Part shown: positions 24,550 to 37,365 of the stretch, piece by piece | Layout: every line of letters starts with the position of its first letter | How positions within the stretch are numbered: the first letter of the stretch is position 1 | NCBI RefSeq assembly: GCF_051014445.1 | Contig: NW_027488377.1 | Location: 1,798,001 to 1,862,000 of the forward strand | Length of the DNA stretch: 64,000 nucleotides | Source: Colletes latitarsis | Taxonomy: Eukaryota; Arthropoda; Insecta; Hymenoptera; Colletidae | Direction of reading: 5' to 3' | Program-made: the position numbers and the translations under genes | Notes under the pieces: generated by a model | The model's input: the letters and a program-made list of their open reading frames with translations, nothing else | Database searches by the model: none | Told to the model about the DNA's origin: nothing

Positions 24550-25643
24550 TTCTTCGAGGGGGCCTCTTCTCTCCTCCTCTTCTTCGGGCAGTTCCGCTGT
24601 AAATGTCCCTCCTGTCCGCAGTTCCAGCACTCCGAGACCGGCTTCCCAGCAGTCCTCTTCTCCAACTTTCCCTTGGGAAAACAAGTGACACCCTGAATGC
24701 AGTCCTTAACACGGCAAGGACCAGGGGCCCCAGACTCGACGGCCTCAATCTCCAGGGCTCTGATCACAGCCGCCCTGAGAGTATTGAAACCGCCTAGCCT
24801 CAGCGTCCTCCTCATTTCCTCATTGGCCAGGGCGGAGACGAACTGAGAGGCGGCCAGCTTATCCCTGACTTCCATTGGACAATCACCAAAGGAAGCCTGC
24901 GCCAACCTCTCAATCTCCGAAGCCAAATCAGAAATCGACTCCCCCTTCCGTTGAGTATAATTTTGGAATTTCACGTAATTTAGATTCGCGAAATTCTTGG
25001 TTCCGAAACGGAACTCCAAAGCGGAAACCAAGACACCAAAATCACAACGCGACTCCTCGGAAAGAGTAGTCAAAACACTCCGAGCGGGCCCCTCCAGACA
25101 TGCGACCAAGGCCAACGCTTTCCTTGGTGCATCCCATCCATTCGCCTTCGCAATCGCCTCGAATTGCACCCGGTACTCCTCCCAACAGGCTCTTCCATCA
25201 AACGCTGGTGGTTTTAGGACGTACCCCAGAAATCCACCAGTCGCTTCCAACGGAGGAGCCGACTGCGAAGTGGAAGGCATCGCGAGTCCAGCAACAACAG
25301 GATTATCCCTAACAAAATTATTAACAAGGCTGGACTCGCGATCCTCGCTACGGAACGCCGCGGCCGACAGGTTATCGATCACACTTTTAAAATTCTCCGC
25401 AAGCACCTGATAACGGTCTTCCATGGCCCTTATCCTTCCTTCCACAGCAGCCTCCTTCGCCGAAGCGGCAGCCTCCTTCGCGGCCTGCCTCTCTTCGGTC
25501 CGCTTCCGATCCTCTTCCCACCTGGACTCGAAAGTTCTCTGCTGCTCCTGGAACTGCGCCGCGAGGCTCCTCTGCAGGCCCTCGAACAACAGTTCCAAGG
25601 AAGGAACGGCCTCTCCCTCCCCGGCGGTAGATCGGGTCGACAT
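24525..25643 (-). CDS. gag: Gypsy Gag, capsid and nucleocapsid
   Basis: Structural protein of the intracellular particle; 372 residues from the ATG at 25643. The N-terminal part (about 20-90) is a charged Ala/Glu/Arg/Gln-rich coiled coil. The middle (about 142-297) resembles the retrotransposon Gag core, with LKPPAFDG, then CWEEYRVQFEAIA, then ALALVACLEGPARSVL. The C-terminal part has one zinc knuckle CWNCGQEGHLQRNC (C-x2-C-x4-H-x4-C, 339-352), then a basic tail. I chose the ATG at 25643 because it follows the primer binding site directly. The same frame is open upstream to an ATG at 25697 inside the LTR, which would add 18 residues. It ends at TAG 24527-24525, just past the frameshift heptamer. 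Confidence 0.92.
   Translation of the reverse strand: MSTRSTAGEGEAVPSLELLFEGLQRSLAAQFQEQQRTFESRWEEDRKRTEERQAAKEAAASAKEAAVEGRIRAMEDRYQVLAENFKSVIDNLSAAAFRSEDRESSLVNNFVRDNPVVAGLAMPSTSQSAPPLEATGGFLGYVLKPPAFDGRACWEEYRVQFEAIAKANGWDAPRKALALVACLEGPARSVLTTLSEESRCDFGVLVSALEFRFGTKNFANLNYVKFQNYTQRKGESISDLASEIERLAQASFGDCPMEVRDKLAASQFVSALANEEMRRTLRLGGFNTLRAAVIRALEIEAVESGAPGPCRVKDCIQGVTCFPKGKLEKRTAGKPVSECWNCGQEGHLQRNCPKKRRREEAPSKKGNLKKSA
24543..24549 (-). promoter_or_regulatory. Putative -1 ribosomal frameshift heptamer
   Basis: On the minus strand G GGA AAC sits in the gag frame as X XXY YYZ, 15 bases before the gag stop. The protease frame is exactly -1 relative to gag. GGGAAAC is an established slippery type. 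Downstream, GGGGG and CCCCC tracts about 24 bases apart, together with flanking GTAGA and TCTAC, offer a possible stimulatory stem. Function is inferred. Confidence 0.72.
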
Positions 25644-25659
25644 CCCGCTTCTGGCACCA
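25643..25659 (-). other. Primer binding site
   Basis: One base inside the 5' LTR the minus strand reads TGGTGCCAGAAGCGGGA, starting with TGG as needed to pair with a tRNA CCA end. The acceptor arm implied resembles tRNA-Leu, but this is not verified. The gag ATG overlaps its last base, so there is essentially no leader between the primer site and gag. Confidence 0.8.
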
Positions 25660-25660
25660 C

Positions 25661-25970
25661 TGTTGCGCCGGGGAGAATTGCTCGTCGCTCGCCTCATATT
25701 GTTTCAACACAATTAAAACAGCACAACGTAACAAACTAATGTAAACTGGGAACTTTATTAACAACAGTGCTTTTCAATACGTCTGTTCGCCTTGCGATCT
25801 GTCGAAATTCTAATCTTCAAAACGTTGCCGGTTTCTCAGCAACCGGAAGGCTCGGGATCTCGCATCCGCTCGTTTTTGTGTGGCAGCTTCACCTCATCGC
25901 GAAGCCTCTTCACACCATTGCGACGATGCAATTTCGCGGTATTGCGCGGAATCTTCATACTGTCGCAACA
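25661..25970 (-). repeat. 5' LTR of the gypsy element
   Basis: 310 bp, TG...CA, differing from the 3' LTR at four positions. It should hold the element promoter and poly(A) signal (AATAAA on the minus strand at 25759-25754). An in-frame gag ATG lies at 25697, close to its downstream end. Confidence 0.96.
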
Positions 25971-27147
25971 ATATGTTAGAGGATAACGCCGGTTACGTCA
26001 GGGTTAGGTCTGGTATTTGCCATCATCTAGCTCATACTTTCGCATTTTTCGCATACTTGAATGGCCAGAACCCGGGCTTTTTTTAGATTGGATCACGTAG
26101 TAATGTGGCACCACACCGAAACAGTCAATTAAGCCTGGTTCCGATTAATATTTTAGAGGATAACGGCGGTTATGTCTGGGTTAGGTCTGGTATTTGCTAT
26201 CATCTAGCTCATACTTTCGCATTTTTCGCATACTTGTTGGCCAGATCCTGGGTTTTTTCTGGATTGGATCACGTAGTAATGTGGTACTACACTGAAACTG
26301 TCTATTAAACCTGGTTCCGATTAATATTTTAGAGGATAACGCCAGTTATGTCTGGGTTAGGTCTGGTATTTGCCATCATCTGACTCATACTTTCGCATTT
26401 TTCGCATACCTATTGGCCAGATCCTTAGCTCTTGCTGATTTGGATCACGTAGTAATGTGGTACCACACCGAAATAGTCAATTGAAGCTGTTTTGGATCAA
26501 TATTATAGGGGGAAACACCGGTTGTGTCTGTGTTAGGCCTGGTACTTGTAATCATCTGCCTCATACTTTCGCATGTTTTGCATTCTTGTTGGCCCGATGC
26601 TGGGTTTTTTCCAGTTTGGATCACGTTGTAATGTGGTACCACACTGAAATAGTCAATTAAGCCTGGTTCCGATTAATATTTTAGAGAACAACGCCGGTTA
26701 GGTTTGTGTTAGGTCTGGTATTTGCAATCATCTGCCTCATACTATCGCATTTTTCGCATACTTGTTGGCCAGATCCTGGACTCTTGCTGATTTGGATCAC
26801 GTAGGAATGTGGTACCAAACCGAAACAGTCAATTGAAGCTGGCTTCGATCAATATTATAGGAGGAAACACCGGTTATGTCGGGGTAAGTTCTGGTATTTG
26901 CAATCATCTGGCTCATACTTTTGCATTTTTCGCATATTTGAATGGCCAGATCCCGGGCTCTTGCTGATTTGGATCACGTAGTAACGTGGACCCCACACCG
27001 AAACTGTCAATTAAGCCTGGTTCCGATTAATATTTTAGAGGATAACGGCGGTTATGTCTGGGTTAGGTCTGGTATTTGCCATCATCTAGCTCATACTTTC
27101 GCATTTTTCGCATACTTGTTGGCCATATCCTGGGCTTTTTCTGATTT

Positions 27148-28300
27148 GGATCACGTAGTAATGTGGCGCCACACCGAAACAGTCAATTAAACCTGGTCCC
27201 GATTAATATTTTAGAGGATAACGCCGGTTATGTCTGGGTTAGGTCTGGTATTTGCAATCATCTGACTCACACTTTCGCATTTGTCGCATATTTGTTGTCT
27301 AGATCCTGGGTTTTTTCTGGATTGGATTACATAGTAATGTAGTACCACACCGAAACAGTCAAATAAACCTGGTTGCGATTAATATTTTAGAGGATAACGC
27401 CGGTTACGTCTGGGTTAGGTCTGGTATTTGCAATCATCTGACTCATACCTTCGCATTTTTCGCGTGCTTGTTGGCCAGAGCCTGGGCTTTTCTTAGATTG
27501 GATCACGTAGTAATGTGGTACTACACTGAAACTGTCTATTAAACCTGGTTCCGATTAATATTTTAGAGGATAACGCCAGTTATGTCTGGGTTAGGTCTGG
27601 TATTTGCCATCATCTGACTCATACTTTCGCATTTTTCGCATACCTATTGGCCAGATCCTTAGCTCTTGCTGATTTGGATCACGTAGTAATGTGGTACCAC
27701 ACCGAAATAGTCAATTGAAGCTGTTTTGGATCAATATTATAGGGGGCAACAGCGGTTGTGTCTGTGTTAGGCCTGGTATTTGCCATCATCTGACTCATAG
27801 TTTTGCAATCTTCGCATACTTGTTGGCCAGATCCTTAGCTCTTGCTGATTTGGATCACGTAGTAATGTGGCGCCACACCGAAACAGTCAATTAAACCTGG
27901 TTCCGATTAATATTTTAGAGGATAACGCCGGTTATGTCTGGGTTAGGTCTGGTATTTGCAATCATCTGACTCACACTTTCGCATTTGTCGCATATTTGTT
28001 GTCTAGATCCTGGGTTTTTTCTGGATTGGATTACATAGTAATGTAGTACCACACCGAAACAGTCAAATAAACCTGGTTGCGATTAATATTTTAGAGGATA
28101 ACGCCGGTTACGTCTGGGTTAGGTCTGGTATTTGCAATCATCTGACTCATACCTTCGCATTTTTCGCGTGCTTGTTGGCCAGAGCCTGGGCTTTTCTTAG
28201 ATTGGATCACGTAGTAATGTGGTACTACACTGAAACTGTCTATTAAACCTGGTTCCGATTAATATTTTAGAGGATAACGCCGGTTATGTCTGGGTTAGGT
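27148..28300 (+). repeat. 704-bp tandem duplication
   Basis: The four-monomer set starting at 27148 (GGATCACGTAGTAATGTGG then CGCC) is repeated from 27852. Shared private variants include CGCATTTGTCGCATATTTG, ATGTAGTACCACACC, GTCAAATAAACC and TTTTTCGCGTGCTTG. Similarity ends near 28275-28300. Confidence 0.85.
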
Positions 28301-29260
28301 CTGGTATTTGCAATCATCTGACTCACACTTTCGCATTTGTCGCATATTTGTTGTCTAGATCCTGGGTTTTTTCTGATTTGGATCACGTAGTAATGTGGCG
28401 CCACACCGAAACAGTCTATTAAACCTGGTTCCGATTAATATTTTAGAGGATAACGCCAGTTATGTCTGGGTTAGGTCTGGTATATGCCATCATCTGACTC
28501 ATACTTTCGCATTTTTCGCATACCTATTGGCCAGATCCTTAGCTCTTGCTGATTTGGATCACGTAGTAATGTGGCGCCACACCGAAACAGTCAATTAAAC
28601 CTGGTTCCGATTAATATTTTAGAGGATAACGCCGGTTATGTCTGGGTTAGGTCTGGTATTTGCAATCATCTGACTCATACTTTCGCATTTTTCGCATATT
28701 TGTTGTCTAGATCCTGGGTATTTTCTGGTTTGGATTACATAGTAATGTGCTGCCACACCGAAACAGTCTATTAAAGCTCGTATCGATCAATATTTTAGGG
28801 GTAAACACCGGTTATGTCTGGGTTAGGTCTGGTATTTGCCATCATCTGCCTCATACTTTCGCATGTTTTGCATTCTTGTTGGCCAGATCTTGGGTTTTTT
28901 CCGGTTTGGATCACGTTTTAATGTGGTACCACACTGAAGTAGTCAATTAAGCCTGGTTCCGATTAATATTTTAGAGAACAACGCCGGTTAGGTTTGTGTT
29001 AGGTCTGGTATTTGCAATCATCTGCCTCATACTATCGCATTTTTCGCATACATGGTGGCCAGATCCTGGACTCTTGCTGATTTGGATCACGTAGTAATGT
29101 GGTTCCAAACCGAAACAGTCAATTGAAGCTGGCTCCGATCAATATTTTAGGAGGAAACACCGGTTATGTCTGGGTTAGGTCTGGTATTTGCCATCATCTG
29201 ACTCATACTTTCGCATTTTTTGCATTCTTGTTGGCCAGATCCTGGGTTTTTTACTGGTTA

Positions 29261-29436
29261 GGATCACGTACTAATGTGGTGCCACAATGAAATAGTCAAT
29301 TCTACCTGTATTCGATCAACATTTTAGGGGATATCACTGGTTAGGTCTGGGCTCCGGCTGGCAATTGCAATTATCTTCCTCTGGCTTTCGCATTTTTCGC
29401 ATACTTGTTGGCCAGATCCTGGGCTTTTCCTGATTT
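29261..29436 (+). repeat. Divergent satellite monomer subtype (copy 2)
   Basis: Carries the same linked variants as the monomer at 20011 (GTACTAATGTGG, CACAATGAAATAG, ATTCGATCAACATT, GGGATATCAC). It is followed, like that one, by the TTCCTGATTTGG junction, so the two probably descend from one segment. Confidence 0.8.
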
Positions 29437-32081
29437 GGATCACGTAGTAATGTGGTACCAAAACGAAACAGTCAATTAAAGCTCGTATCGATCAATATTT
29501 TAGGGGGAAACACCGGTTATGTCTGGGTTAGGTCTGGTATTTGCCATCATCTGACTCCTAGTTTTGCAATCTTCGCATACTTGTTGGCCAGATTCTTGGT
29601 GTTTTCTGGTTTGGATTACGTAGTAACGTGGTACCACGCCGAAGCAGTCAATTAAACTTGGTTACGATTAATATTTTAGAGGATAACTCCGGTTATGTCG
29701 GGGTTAGTTCTGGTATTTGCAATCATCTGGCTCATACTTTTGCATTTTTCGCATATTTGAATGGCCAGATCCCGGGCTCTTGCTGATTTGGATCACGTAG
29801 TAATGTGGTACCTAACCGAAACAGTCAATTAATGCTGGTTTCGATCAATATTATAGGGGGAAACGTCGGTTGTGTCTGGGTTAGGCCTGGTACTTGTAAT
29901 CATCTGTCTCATACTTTCGCATTTTTCGCATACTTGTTGGCACAGATCCTGGGTTTTGTCTGGTTTGGATCACGTTGTATTGTGGTACCACACCGAAAAA
30001 GCCAATTAAACCTGGTTCCGATTAATATTTTAGAGGATAACGCCGGTTATGTCTGGGTTAGATCTGCTATTTGCCATCATGTAGCTCATACTTTCGCAAT
30101 TTTCGCATACTTGAATGGCCAGATCCTGGGCTCTTGCTGATTTGGATCACGTAGTAATGTGGTACCTAACCGAAACAGTCAATTAATGCTGGTTTCGATC
30201 AATATTTTAGGGGGAAACACCGGTTATGTCTGGGTTAGGTCTGGTATTTGCCATCATCTGGCTCATACTTTCGCATTTTTCGCATTCATGTTGGTCAGAT
30301 CCTTGGTTTTTTCTGGTTTTGATCACATAGTAATGTGGTACCACACCGAAACAGTCAATTAAACCTGGTTGCGATTTATATTTTAGAGGATAACGGCGGT
30401 TATGTCTGGGTTAGGTCTGGTATTTGCCATCATCTAGCTCATACTTTCGCATTTTTCGCATACTTGTTGGCCAGATCCTTAGCTCTTGCTGATTTGGATC
30501 ACGTAGTAATGTGGTACCACACCGAAATAGTCAATTGAAGCTGTTTTGGATCAATATTATAGGGGGAAACACCGGTTGTGTCTGTGTTAGGCCTGGTACT
30601 TGTAATCATCTGCCTCATACTTTCGCATGTTTTGCATTCTTGTTGGCCCGATCCTGGGTTTTTTCCGTTTTGGATCACGTTGTAATATGGTACCACACTG
30701 AAATAGTCAATTAAGCCTGGTTCCGATAAATATTTTAGAGAACAACGCCGGTTAGGTTTGTGTTAGGTCTGGTATTTGCAATCATCTGCCTCATACTATC
30801 GCATTTTTCGCATACTTGTTGGCCAGATTCTTGGTGTTTTCTGGTTTGGATTACGTAGTAACGTGGTACCACACCGAAGCAGTCAATTAAACATGGTTGC
30901 AATTTATATTTTAGAGGATAACGGCGGTTATGTCTGGGTTAGGTCTGGTATTTGCCATCATCTAGCTTATACTTTCGCATTTTTCGCATACTTGTTGGCA
31001 ATATCCTGGGCATTTTCTGATTTGGATCACGCAGTAATGTGGCGCCACACCGAAACAGTCAATTAAACCTGGTTCCAATTAATATTTTAGAGGATAACGC
31101 TGGTTATGTCTGAGTTAGGTCTGGTGTTTGCCATCATCTATCTCACACTTTCGCATTTGTCGCATATTTGTTGTCTAGATCCAGGGTTGTTTCTGATTTG
31201 GATCACGTAGTAATGTGGTACCACACCGAAACTGTCAATTAAACCTGGTTCCGATTAATATTTTGCAGGATAACGCCGGTTATGTCTGGGTTAGGTCTGG
31301 TATTTGCCATCATCTAGCTCATACTTTCGCATTTTTCGCATACTTGTTGGCCAGATGCCGGGCTTTTCCTGATTTGGATCACGTAGTAATGTGGTACTAC
31401 ACTGAAGGGGTCAATTAAACCTGGTTCCGATTAATAGTTTAGAGGATAACGCCGGTTATGTCTGGGTTAGGTCTGGTATTTGCCATCAACTAGCTCATAC
31501 TTTCGCATTTTTCGCAATACTTGTTGGCCAGGTTCTGGGCTCTTGCTGATTTGGTTCACGTAGTAATGTGGTACCAAACCGAAACAGTCAATTAAAGCTC
31601 GTATCGATCAATATTTTAGGGGGAAACACCGGTTGTGTCTGTGTTAGGCCTGGTACTTGTAATCATCTGCCTCATACTTTCGCATGTTTTGCATTCTTGT
31701 TGGCCCGATCCTGGGTTTTTTCCGTTTTGGATCACGTTGTAATATGGTACCACACTAAAATAGTCAATTAAGCCTGGTTCCGATAAATATTTTAGAGAAC
31801 TACGCCGGTTAGGTTTGTGTTAGGTCTGGTATTTGCAATCATCTGCCTCATACTATCGCATTTTTCGCATACTTGTTGGCCAGATTCTTGGTGTTTTCTG
31901 GTTTGGATTACGTAGTAACGTGGTACCACACCGAAGCAGTCAATTAAACCTGGTCCCGATTAATATTTTAGAAGATAACGCCGGTTATGTCTGGGTCAGG
32001 TCTGGTATTTGCCATCATCTGCCTCATGCTTTCGCATGTTTTGCATTCTTTGTTGGCCAGATCCTGGGTTTTTTCCGGTTT

Positions 32082-33328
32082 GGATCACGATGTAATGTGG
32101 TACCACACTGAAATAGTCAATTAAGCCTGGTTCCGATTAATATTTTAGAGAACAACGCCGGTTAGGTTTGTGTTAGGTCTGGTATTTGCAATCATCTGCC
32201 TCATAGTATCGCATTTTTCGCATACTTGTTGGCCAGATCCCGGGCTCTTGCTGATTTGGATCACGTAGTAATGTGGTACCAAACCGAAACAGTCAATTGA
32301 AGCTGGCTTCGATCTATATTTTAGGAGGAAACACCGGTTATGCCTGGGTTAGGTCTGGTATTTGCCATCATCTACCTCATACTTTCGCATTTTTCGCATC
32401 TTGAGGGGCCAGAACCTGGGCTTTTTCTGATTTGGATCTCGTAGTAATGTGGTACTACACAGACAGACAATTATACCTGGTTCCGATTAATATTTTAGAG
32501 GATAACGCCTGTTACGTCTGTGTTAGGTCTGGTATTTGCCATTATCTACCTCATACTTTCGCATTTTATGCATTCTTGTTGGCCAGATCCGTGGTTTTTT
32601 CTGGTTGTGATCACATAGTAATGTGGTACCAAACCGAAACAGTCAATTAAACCTGGTTGCGATTTATATTTTAGAGGATAACGGCGGTTATGTCTATGTT
32701 AGGTCTGGTATTTGCCATCACCTACCTCATACTTTCGCATGTTTTGCATTCTTGTTGGCCCGATCCTGGGTTTTTTCCGGTTTGGATCACGATGTAATGT
32801 GGTACCACACTGAAATAGTCAATTAAGCCTGGTTCCGATTAATATTTTAGAGAACAACGCCGGTTAGGTTTGTGTTAGGTCTGGTATTTGCAATCATCTG
32901 CCTCATAGTATCGCATTTTTCGCATACTTGTTGGCCAGATCCCGGGCTCTTGCTGATTTGGATCACGTAGTAATGTGGTACCAAACCGAAACAGTCAATT
33001 GAAGCTGGCTTCGATCTATATTTTAGGAGGAAACACCGGTTATGCCTGGGTTAGGTCTGGTATTTGCCATCATCTACCTCATACTTTCGCATTTTTCGCA
33101 TCTTGAGGGGCCAGAACCTGGGCTTTTTCTGATTTGGATCTCGTAGTAATGTGGTACTACACAGACAGACAATTATACCTGGTTCCGATTAATATTTTAG
33201 AGGATAACGCCTGTTACGTCTGTGTTAGGTCTGGTATTTGCCATTATCTACCTCATACTTTCGCATTTTATGCATTCTTGTTGGCCAGATCCGTGGTTTT
33301 TTCTGGTTGTGATCACATAGTAATGTGG
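32082..33328 (+). repeat. 702-bp tandem duplication with short monomers
   Basis: The set starting at 32082 (GGATCACGATGTAATGTGG) is repeated at 32784. Both copies hold the same deletions: TTTTTCGCATCTTGAGGGG, lacking bases before TTG, and ACTACACAGACAGACAATT, lacking four bases. This explains 702 instead of 706. Over 32082-32626 against 32784-33328 I see almost no differences, so this is a very recent exchange. Confidence 0.9.
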
Positions 33329-33412
33329 CACCACACCGAAACGGTCAATTAAACCTGGTACCGATTAATATTTTAGAGCATAACGCCGGTTATGCCTGGG
33401 TTAGGTTTGGTA

Positions 33413-33845
33413 TTTGCAATCATCTGGCTCATACTTTCGCATTTTTCGCATAGTTGAATGGCCAGATCCTGGGCTTTTTCTGATTTGGATCTCGTAGTAA
33501 TGTGGTACTACACTGAGACAGACAATTATACCTGGTTCCGATTAATATTTCAGAGGATAACGCCGGTTATGCCTGGGTTAGGTCTGGTATTTGCAATCAT
33601 CTAGTTCATACTTTCGCATTCTTCACATACTTGTTGGGCAGATACTGGGTTTTTTTCTGGTTTGGATCACGTAGTAATGTGGTACCACACCGAAACTGTC
33701 AATTTAACCTGGTTCCGATTAATATTTTGGAGGATAACGCCGGCTATATCTGCGTTAGTTCTGGTATTAGCAATCACCTGGCTCATACTTTCGCATTTTT
33801 CGCATACATGTTGGCCAGATCCTGGTCTTTTGCTGATTTGGATCA
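33413..33845 (+). repeat. Segment duplicated at 35529-35961 (12-monomer spacing)
   Basis: Shares with 35529-35961 the private variants ATTTCAGAGGATAACGCCGG, GCATTCTTCACATACTTG, GGGCAGATACTGGG and GCTATATCTGCGTTAG. The offset is 2116 bp, or 12 monomers. The sequences on either side of the pair differ. Confidence 0.82.
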
Positions 33846-36800
33846 CGCAGTAATGTGGTGCCACACTGGAACAGGCAATTAAACCTGGTTCCGCTTAATA
33901 TTTCAGAGGATAACGCCGGTTATGTCTGGGTTAGTTCTGGTATTTGCAATCATCTGGCTCATACTTTCGCAATTTTCGCATACTTGTTGGCCAGATCCCG
34001 GGCTTTTTCTAGTTTGGATCACGTAGTAATGTGGCACCACGCCGAAACAGCCGATTAAACCTGGTTGCGATTAATATTTTTGAGGATAACACCGGTTAGG
34101 TCTGGGTTACGTCTGATAATTGCAATCATCATCCTCTTGCTTTCGCATTTCTCGCATACTTGTTGGCCAGATCCCGGGCTTTTTCTGGTTTGGATCACGT
34201 AGTAATGTGGTACCACACCGAAACTGTCAATTAAACCTGGTTCCGATTAATATTTTAGTGGATAACGCCGGTTATGTCTGGGTAAGGTCTAGTATTTGCC
34301 ATCATCTGAGTCATACTTTCGCATTCTTCGCATACTTGTTGGCCAGATCCTGGGCTCTTGCTGATTTGTATCACGTAGTAACGTGGTACCACACCGAACC
34401 TGTCAACTAAACCTTGTTGCGATTAATATTTTAGAGGACAACGCCGGTTATGTGAGGGTTATTTCTGGTATTTGCAATCATCTGGCTCATTCGTTCGCAT
34501 TTTTCGCATACTTGAATGGCCAGAACCTGGGCTTTTTCTAGTTTGGATCACGTAGTAATGTGGCACCACGCCGAAACAGGCGATTAAACCTGGTTGCGAT
34601 TAATATTTTTGAGGATAACACCGGTTAGGTCTGGGTTACGTCTGATAATTACAATCATCATCCTCTTGCTTTCGCATTTCTCGCATACTTGTTGGCCAGG
34701 TCCTGGGCTTTTTCTGATTTGGCTTACGCAGTAATGTGGTACCACACCGAAACAGTCAATTAAACCTGGTACCGTTTAATATTTTAGAGGATAACGCCGG
34801 TTATGTCAGGTTTAGTTCTTGTATTTGCAATCATCTAGCCCATACTTTCGCATTTTTCGCATACTTGAATGGCCAGAACCTGGGCTTTTTTTAGATTGGA
34901 TCACGTCGTAATGTGGCACCACACCGAGACAGTCAATTAAACCTGGTACCGATTAATATTTTAGAGGATAACGCCGGTTATGTCTGTGTTAGGTCTGGTA
35001 TTTGCAATCATCTGACACATACTTTCACATTTTTCGCATACTTGTTGGCCAGATTCTTGGCTCTTGCTGATTTGGATCACGTAGTAATGTGGTACCAAAC
35101 CGAAACAGTCAATTAAAGCTGGTTTCGATCAATATTTTAGCTGGAAACACCGGTTATGTCTGGGTTAGGTCTGGTATTTGCCATCATCTACCTCATACTT
35201 TCGCATTTTATGCATTCTTGTTGGCCTAATCCTGGGTTTTTTCCTGTTTGGATTACGTAGTAATATGGTACCACACCGAAAAAGTCAATTAAACCTGGTT
35301 CCGATTAATATTTTAGAGGATAACGGCGGTTACGTCTGGGTTAGGTCTGGTATATGCCATCATCTAGCTCATACTTTCGCATTTTTCGCATACTTGTTGG
35401 ACAGGTCCTGTGCTTTTGCAGTTTTGGATCACGTAGTAATGTAGAATCACACTGAAGGGGTCAATTAAACCTGGTTCCGAATAATATTTTAGAGGATAAC
35501 GCCGGTTATGTCTAGGTTAGTGCTCGTATTTGCAATCATCTGGCTCATACTTTCGCATTTTTCGCATAGTTGAATGGCCAGATCCTGGGCTTTCTCTGAT
35601 TTGGATCTCGTAGTAATGTGGTACTACACTGAGACAGACAATTATACCTGGTTCCGATTAATATTTCAGAGGATAACGCCGGTTATGCCTGGGTTAGGTC
35701 TGGTATTTGCAATCATCTAGTTCATACTTTCGCATTCTTCACATACTTGTTGGGCAGATACTGGGTTTTTTTCTGGTTTGGATCACGTAGTAATGTGGGA
35801 CCACACCGAAACTGTCAATTTAACCTGGTTCCGATTAATATTTTGGAGGATAACGCCGGCTATATCTGCGTTAGTTCTGGTATTAGCAATCACCTGGCTC
35901 ATACTTTCGCATTTTTCGCATACATGTTGGCCAGATCCTGGTCTTTTGCTGATTTGGATCACGTAGTAACGTGGTACCACACCGAACCTGTCAATTAAAC
36001 CTTGTTGCGATTAATATTTTAGAGGACAGCGCCGGTTATGTGAGGGTTATTTCTGGTATTTGCAATCATCTGGCTCATTCGTTCGCATTTTTCGCATACC
36101 TGTTGGCCAGATCCTGGGTCTTTTCCGGTTTGGATTACGTAGTAATGTGGTACCACACCGAAACTGTCAATTAAGCCTGGTTGCGATTAATATTTTAGTG
36201 GATAACGCCGGTTATGTCTGGGTAAGGTCTGGTATTTGCCATCATCAGTCTCATCCTTTCGCATTCTTCGCATACTTGTTGGCCAGATCCTGGGTTTTTT
36301 CTGGTTTGGATTACGTAGAAGTGTGGTACCACACCGAAACTGTTAATTAAACCTGGTTCCGATTAATATTTTAGAGGATAACGCCGGTGACGTCTGGGTT
36401 AGGTCTGGTATATGCCATCATCTAGCTCATACTTTCGCATTTTTCGCATACTTGTTGGACAGTTCCTGTGCTTTTGCTGTTTTGGATCACGTAGTAATGT
36501 AGAATCACACTGAAGGGGTCAATTAAACCTGGTTCCGATTAATATTTTAGAGGATAACGCCGGTTATGTCTGGGTTAGGTCTGATAATTGCAATCATCAT
36601 CCTCTTGCTTTCGCATTTCTCGCATACTTGTTGGCCAGGTCCTGGGCTTTTTCTGATTTGGCTTACGCAGTAATGTGGTACCACACCGAAACAGTCAATT
36701 AAACCTGGTACCGTTTAATATTTTAGAGGATAACGCCGGTTATGTCAGGTTTAGTTCTTGTATTTGCAATCATATAGCCCATACTTTCGCATTTTTCGCA

Positions 36801-37189
36801 TACTTGAATGGCCAGAACCTGGGCTTTTTTTAGATTGGATCACGTAGTAATGTGGCACCACACCGAGACAGTCAATTAAACCTGGTACCGATTAATATTT
36901 TAGAGGATAACGCCGGTTATGTCAGGGTTAGGTCTGGTATTTGCCATCATCTAGCTCATACTTTCGCATTTTTCGCATACTTGAATGGCCAGAACCTGGG
37001 CTTTTTTTAGATTGGATCACGTAGTAATGTGGCACCACACCGAAACAGTCAATTAAACCTGGTACCGTTTAATATTTTAGAGGATAACGCCGGTTATGTC
37101 AGGTTTAGTTCTTGTATTTGCAATCATATAGCCCATACTTTCGCATGTTTTGCATTCTTGATGGCCAGATCCTGGGTTTTTTCCGGTTT

Positions 37190-37365
37190 GGATCACGTAG
37201 TAATGTGGTGCCACAATGAGATAGTCAATTCAGCCTGTATTCGATCAACATTTTAGGGGATAACACCGGTTAGGTCTGGGCTCCGTCTGGTAATTGCAAT
37301 TATCTTCTTCTTGCTTTCGCATTTTTCGCATAATTGTTGGCCAGATCCTGGGCTTTCTCTGATTT
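37190..37365 (+). repeat. Divergent satellite monomer subtype (copy 3)
   Basis: Has CCACAATGAGATAGTC, CTGTATTCGATCAACATT and GGTAATTGCAATTATCTTC, the signature of the subtype seen at 20011. It starts with the ordinary GTAGTAATG, so it is a recombinant of the two lineages. Confidence 0.72.

Larger units (their letters stand above)
20249..25970 (-). mobile_element. Ty3/gypsy LTR retrotransposon, full length
   Basis: A 5722-bp element on the minus strand, bounded by two 310-bp LTRs that begin TGTTGCG and end CGCAACA, and flanked by a 4-bp ATAT duplication. Reading from the 5' LTR (25970-25661) it has a primer binding site, gag, protease, RT-RNase H-integrase, a 3' region of about 660 bp, a polypurine tract and the 3' LTR. 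The order PR-RT-RH-IN is diagnostic of Ty3/gypsy rather than copia. No envelope-like gene or chromodomain is seen. The LTRs differ at 4 of 310 positions, so insertion was fairly recent. A frame break between protease and RT suggests this copy is not autonomous. Confidence 0.97.

Noticed and set aside
20355..25716. Plus-strand open frames through the gypsy element
   Set aside because: All lie opposite or out of frame with gag, protease or pol and have no domain similarity that I can recognise.
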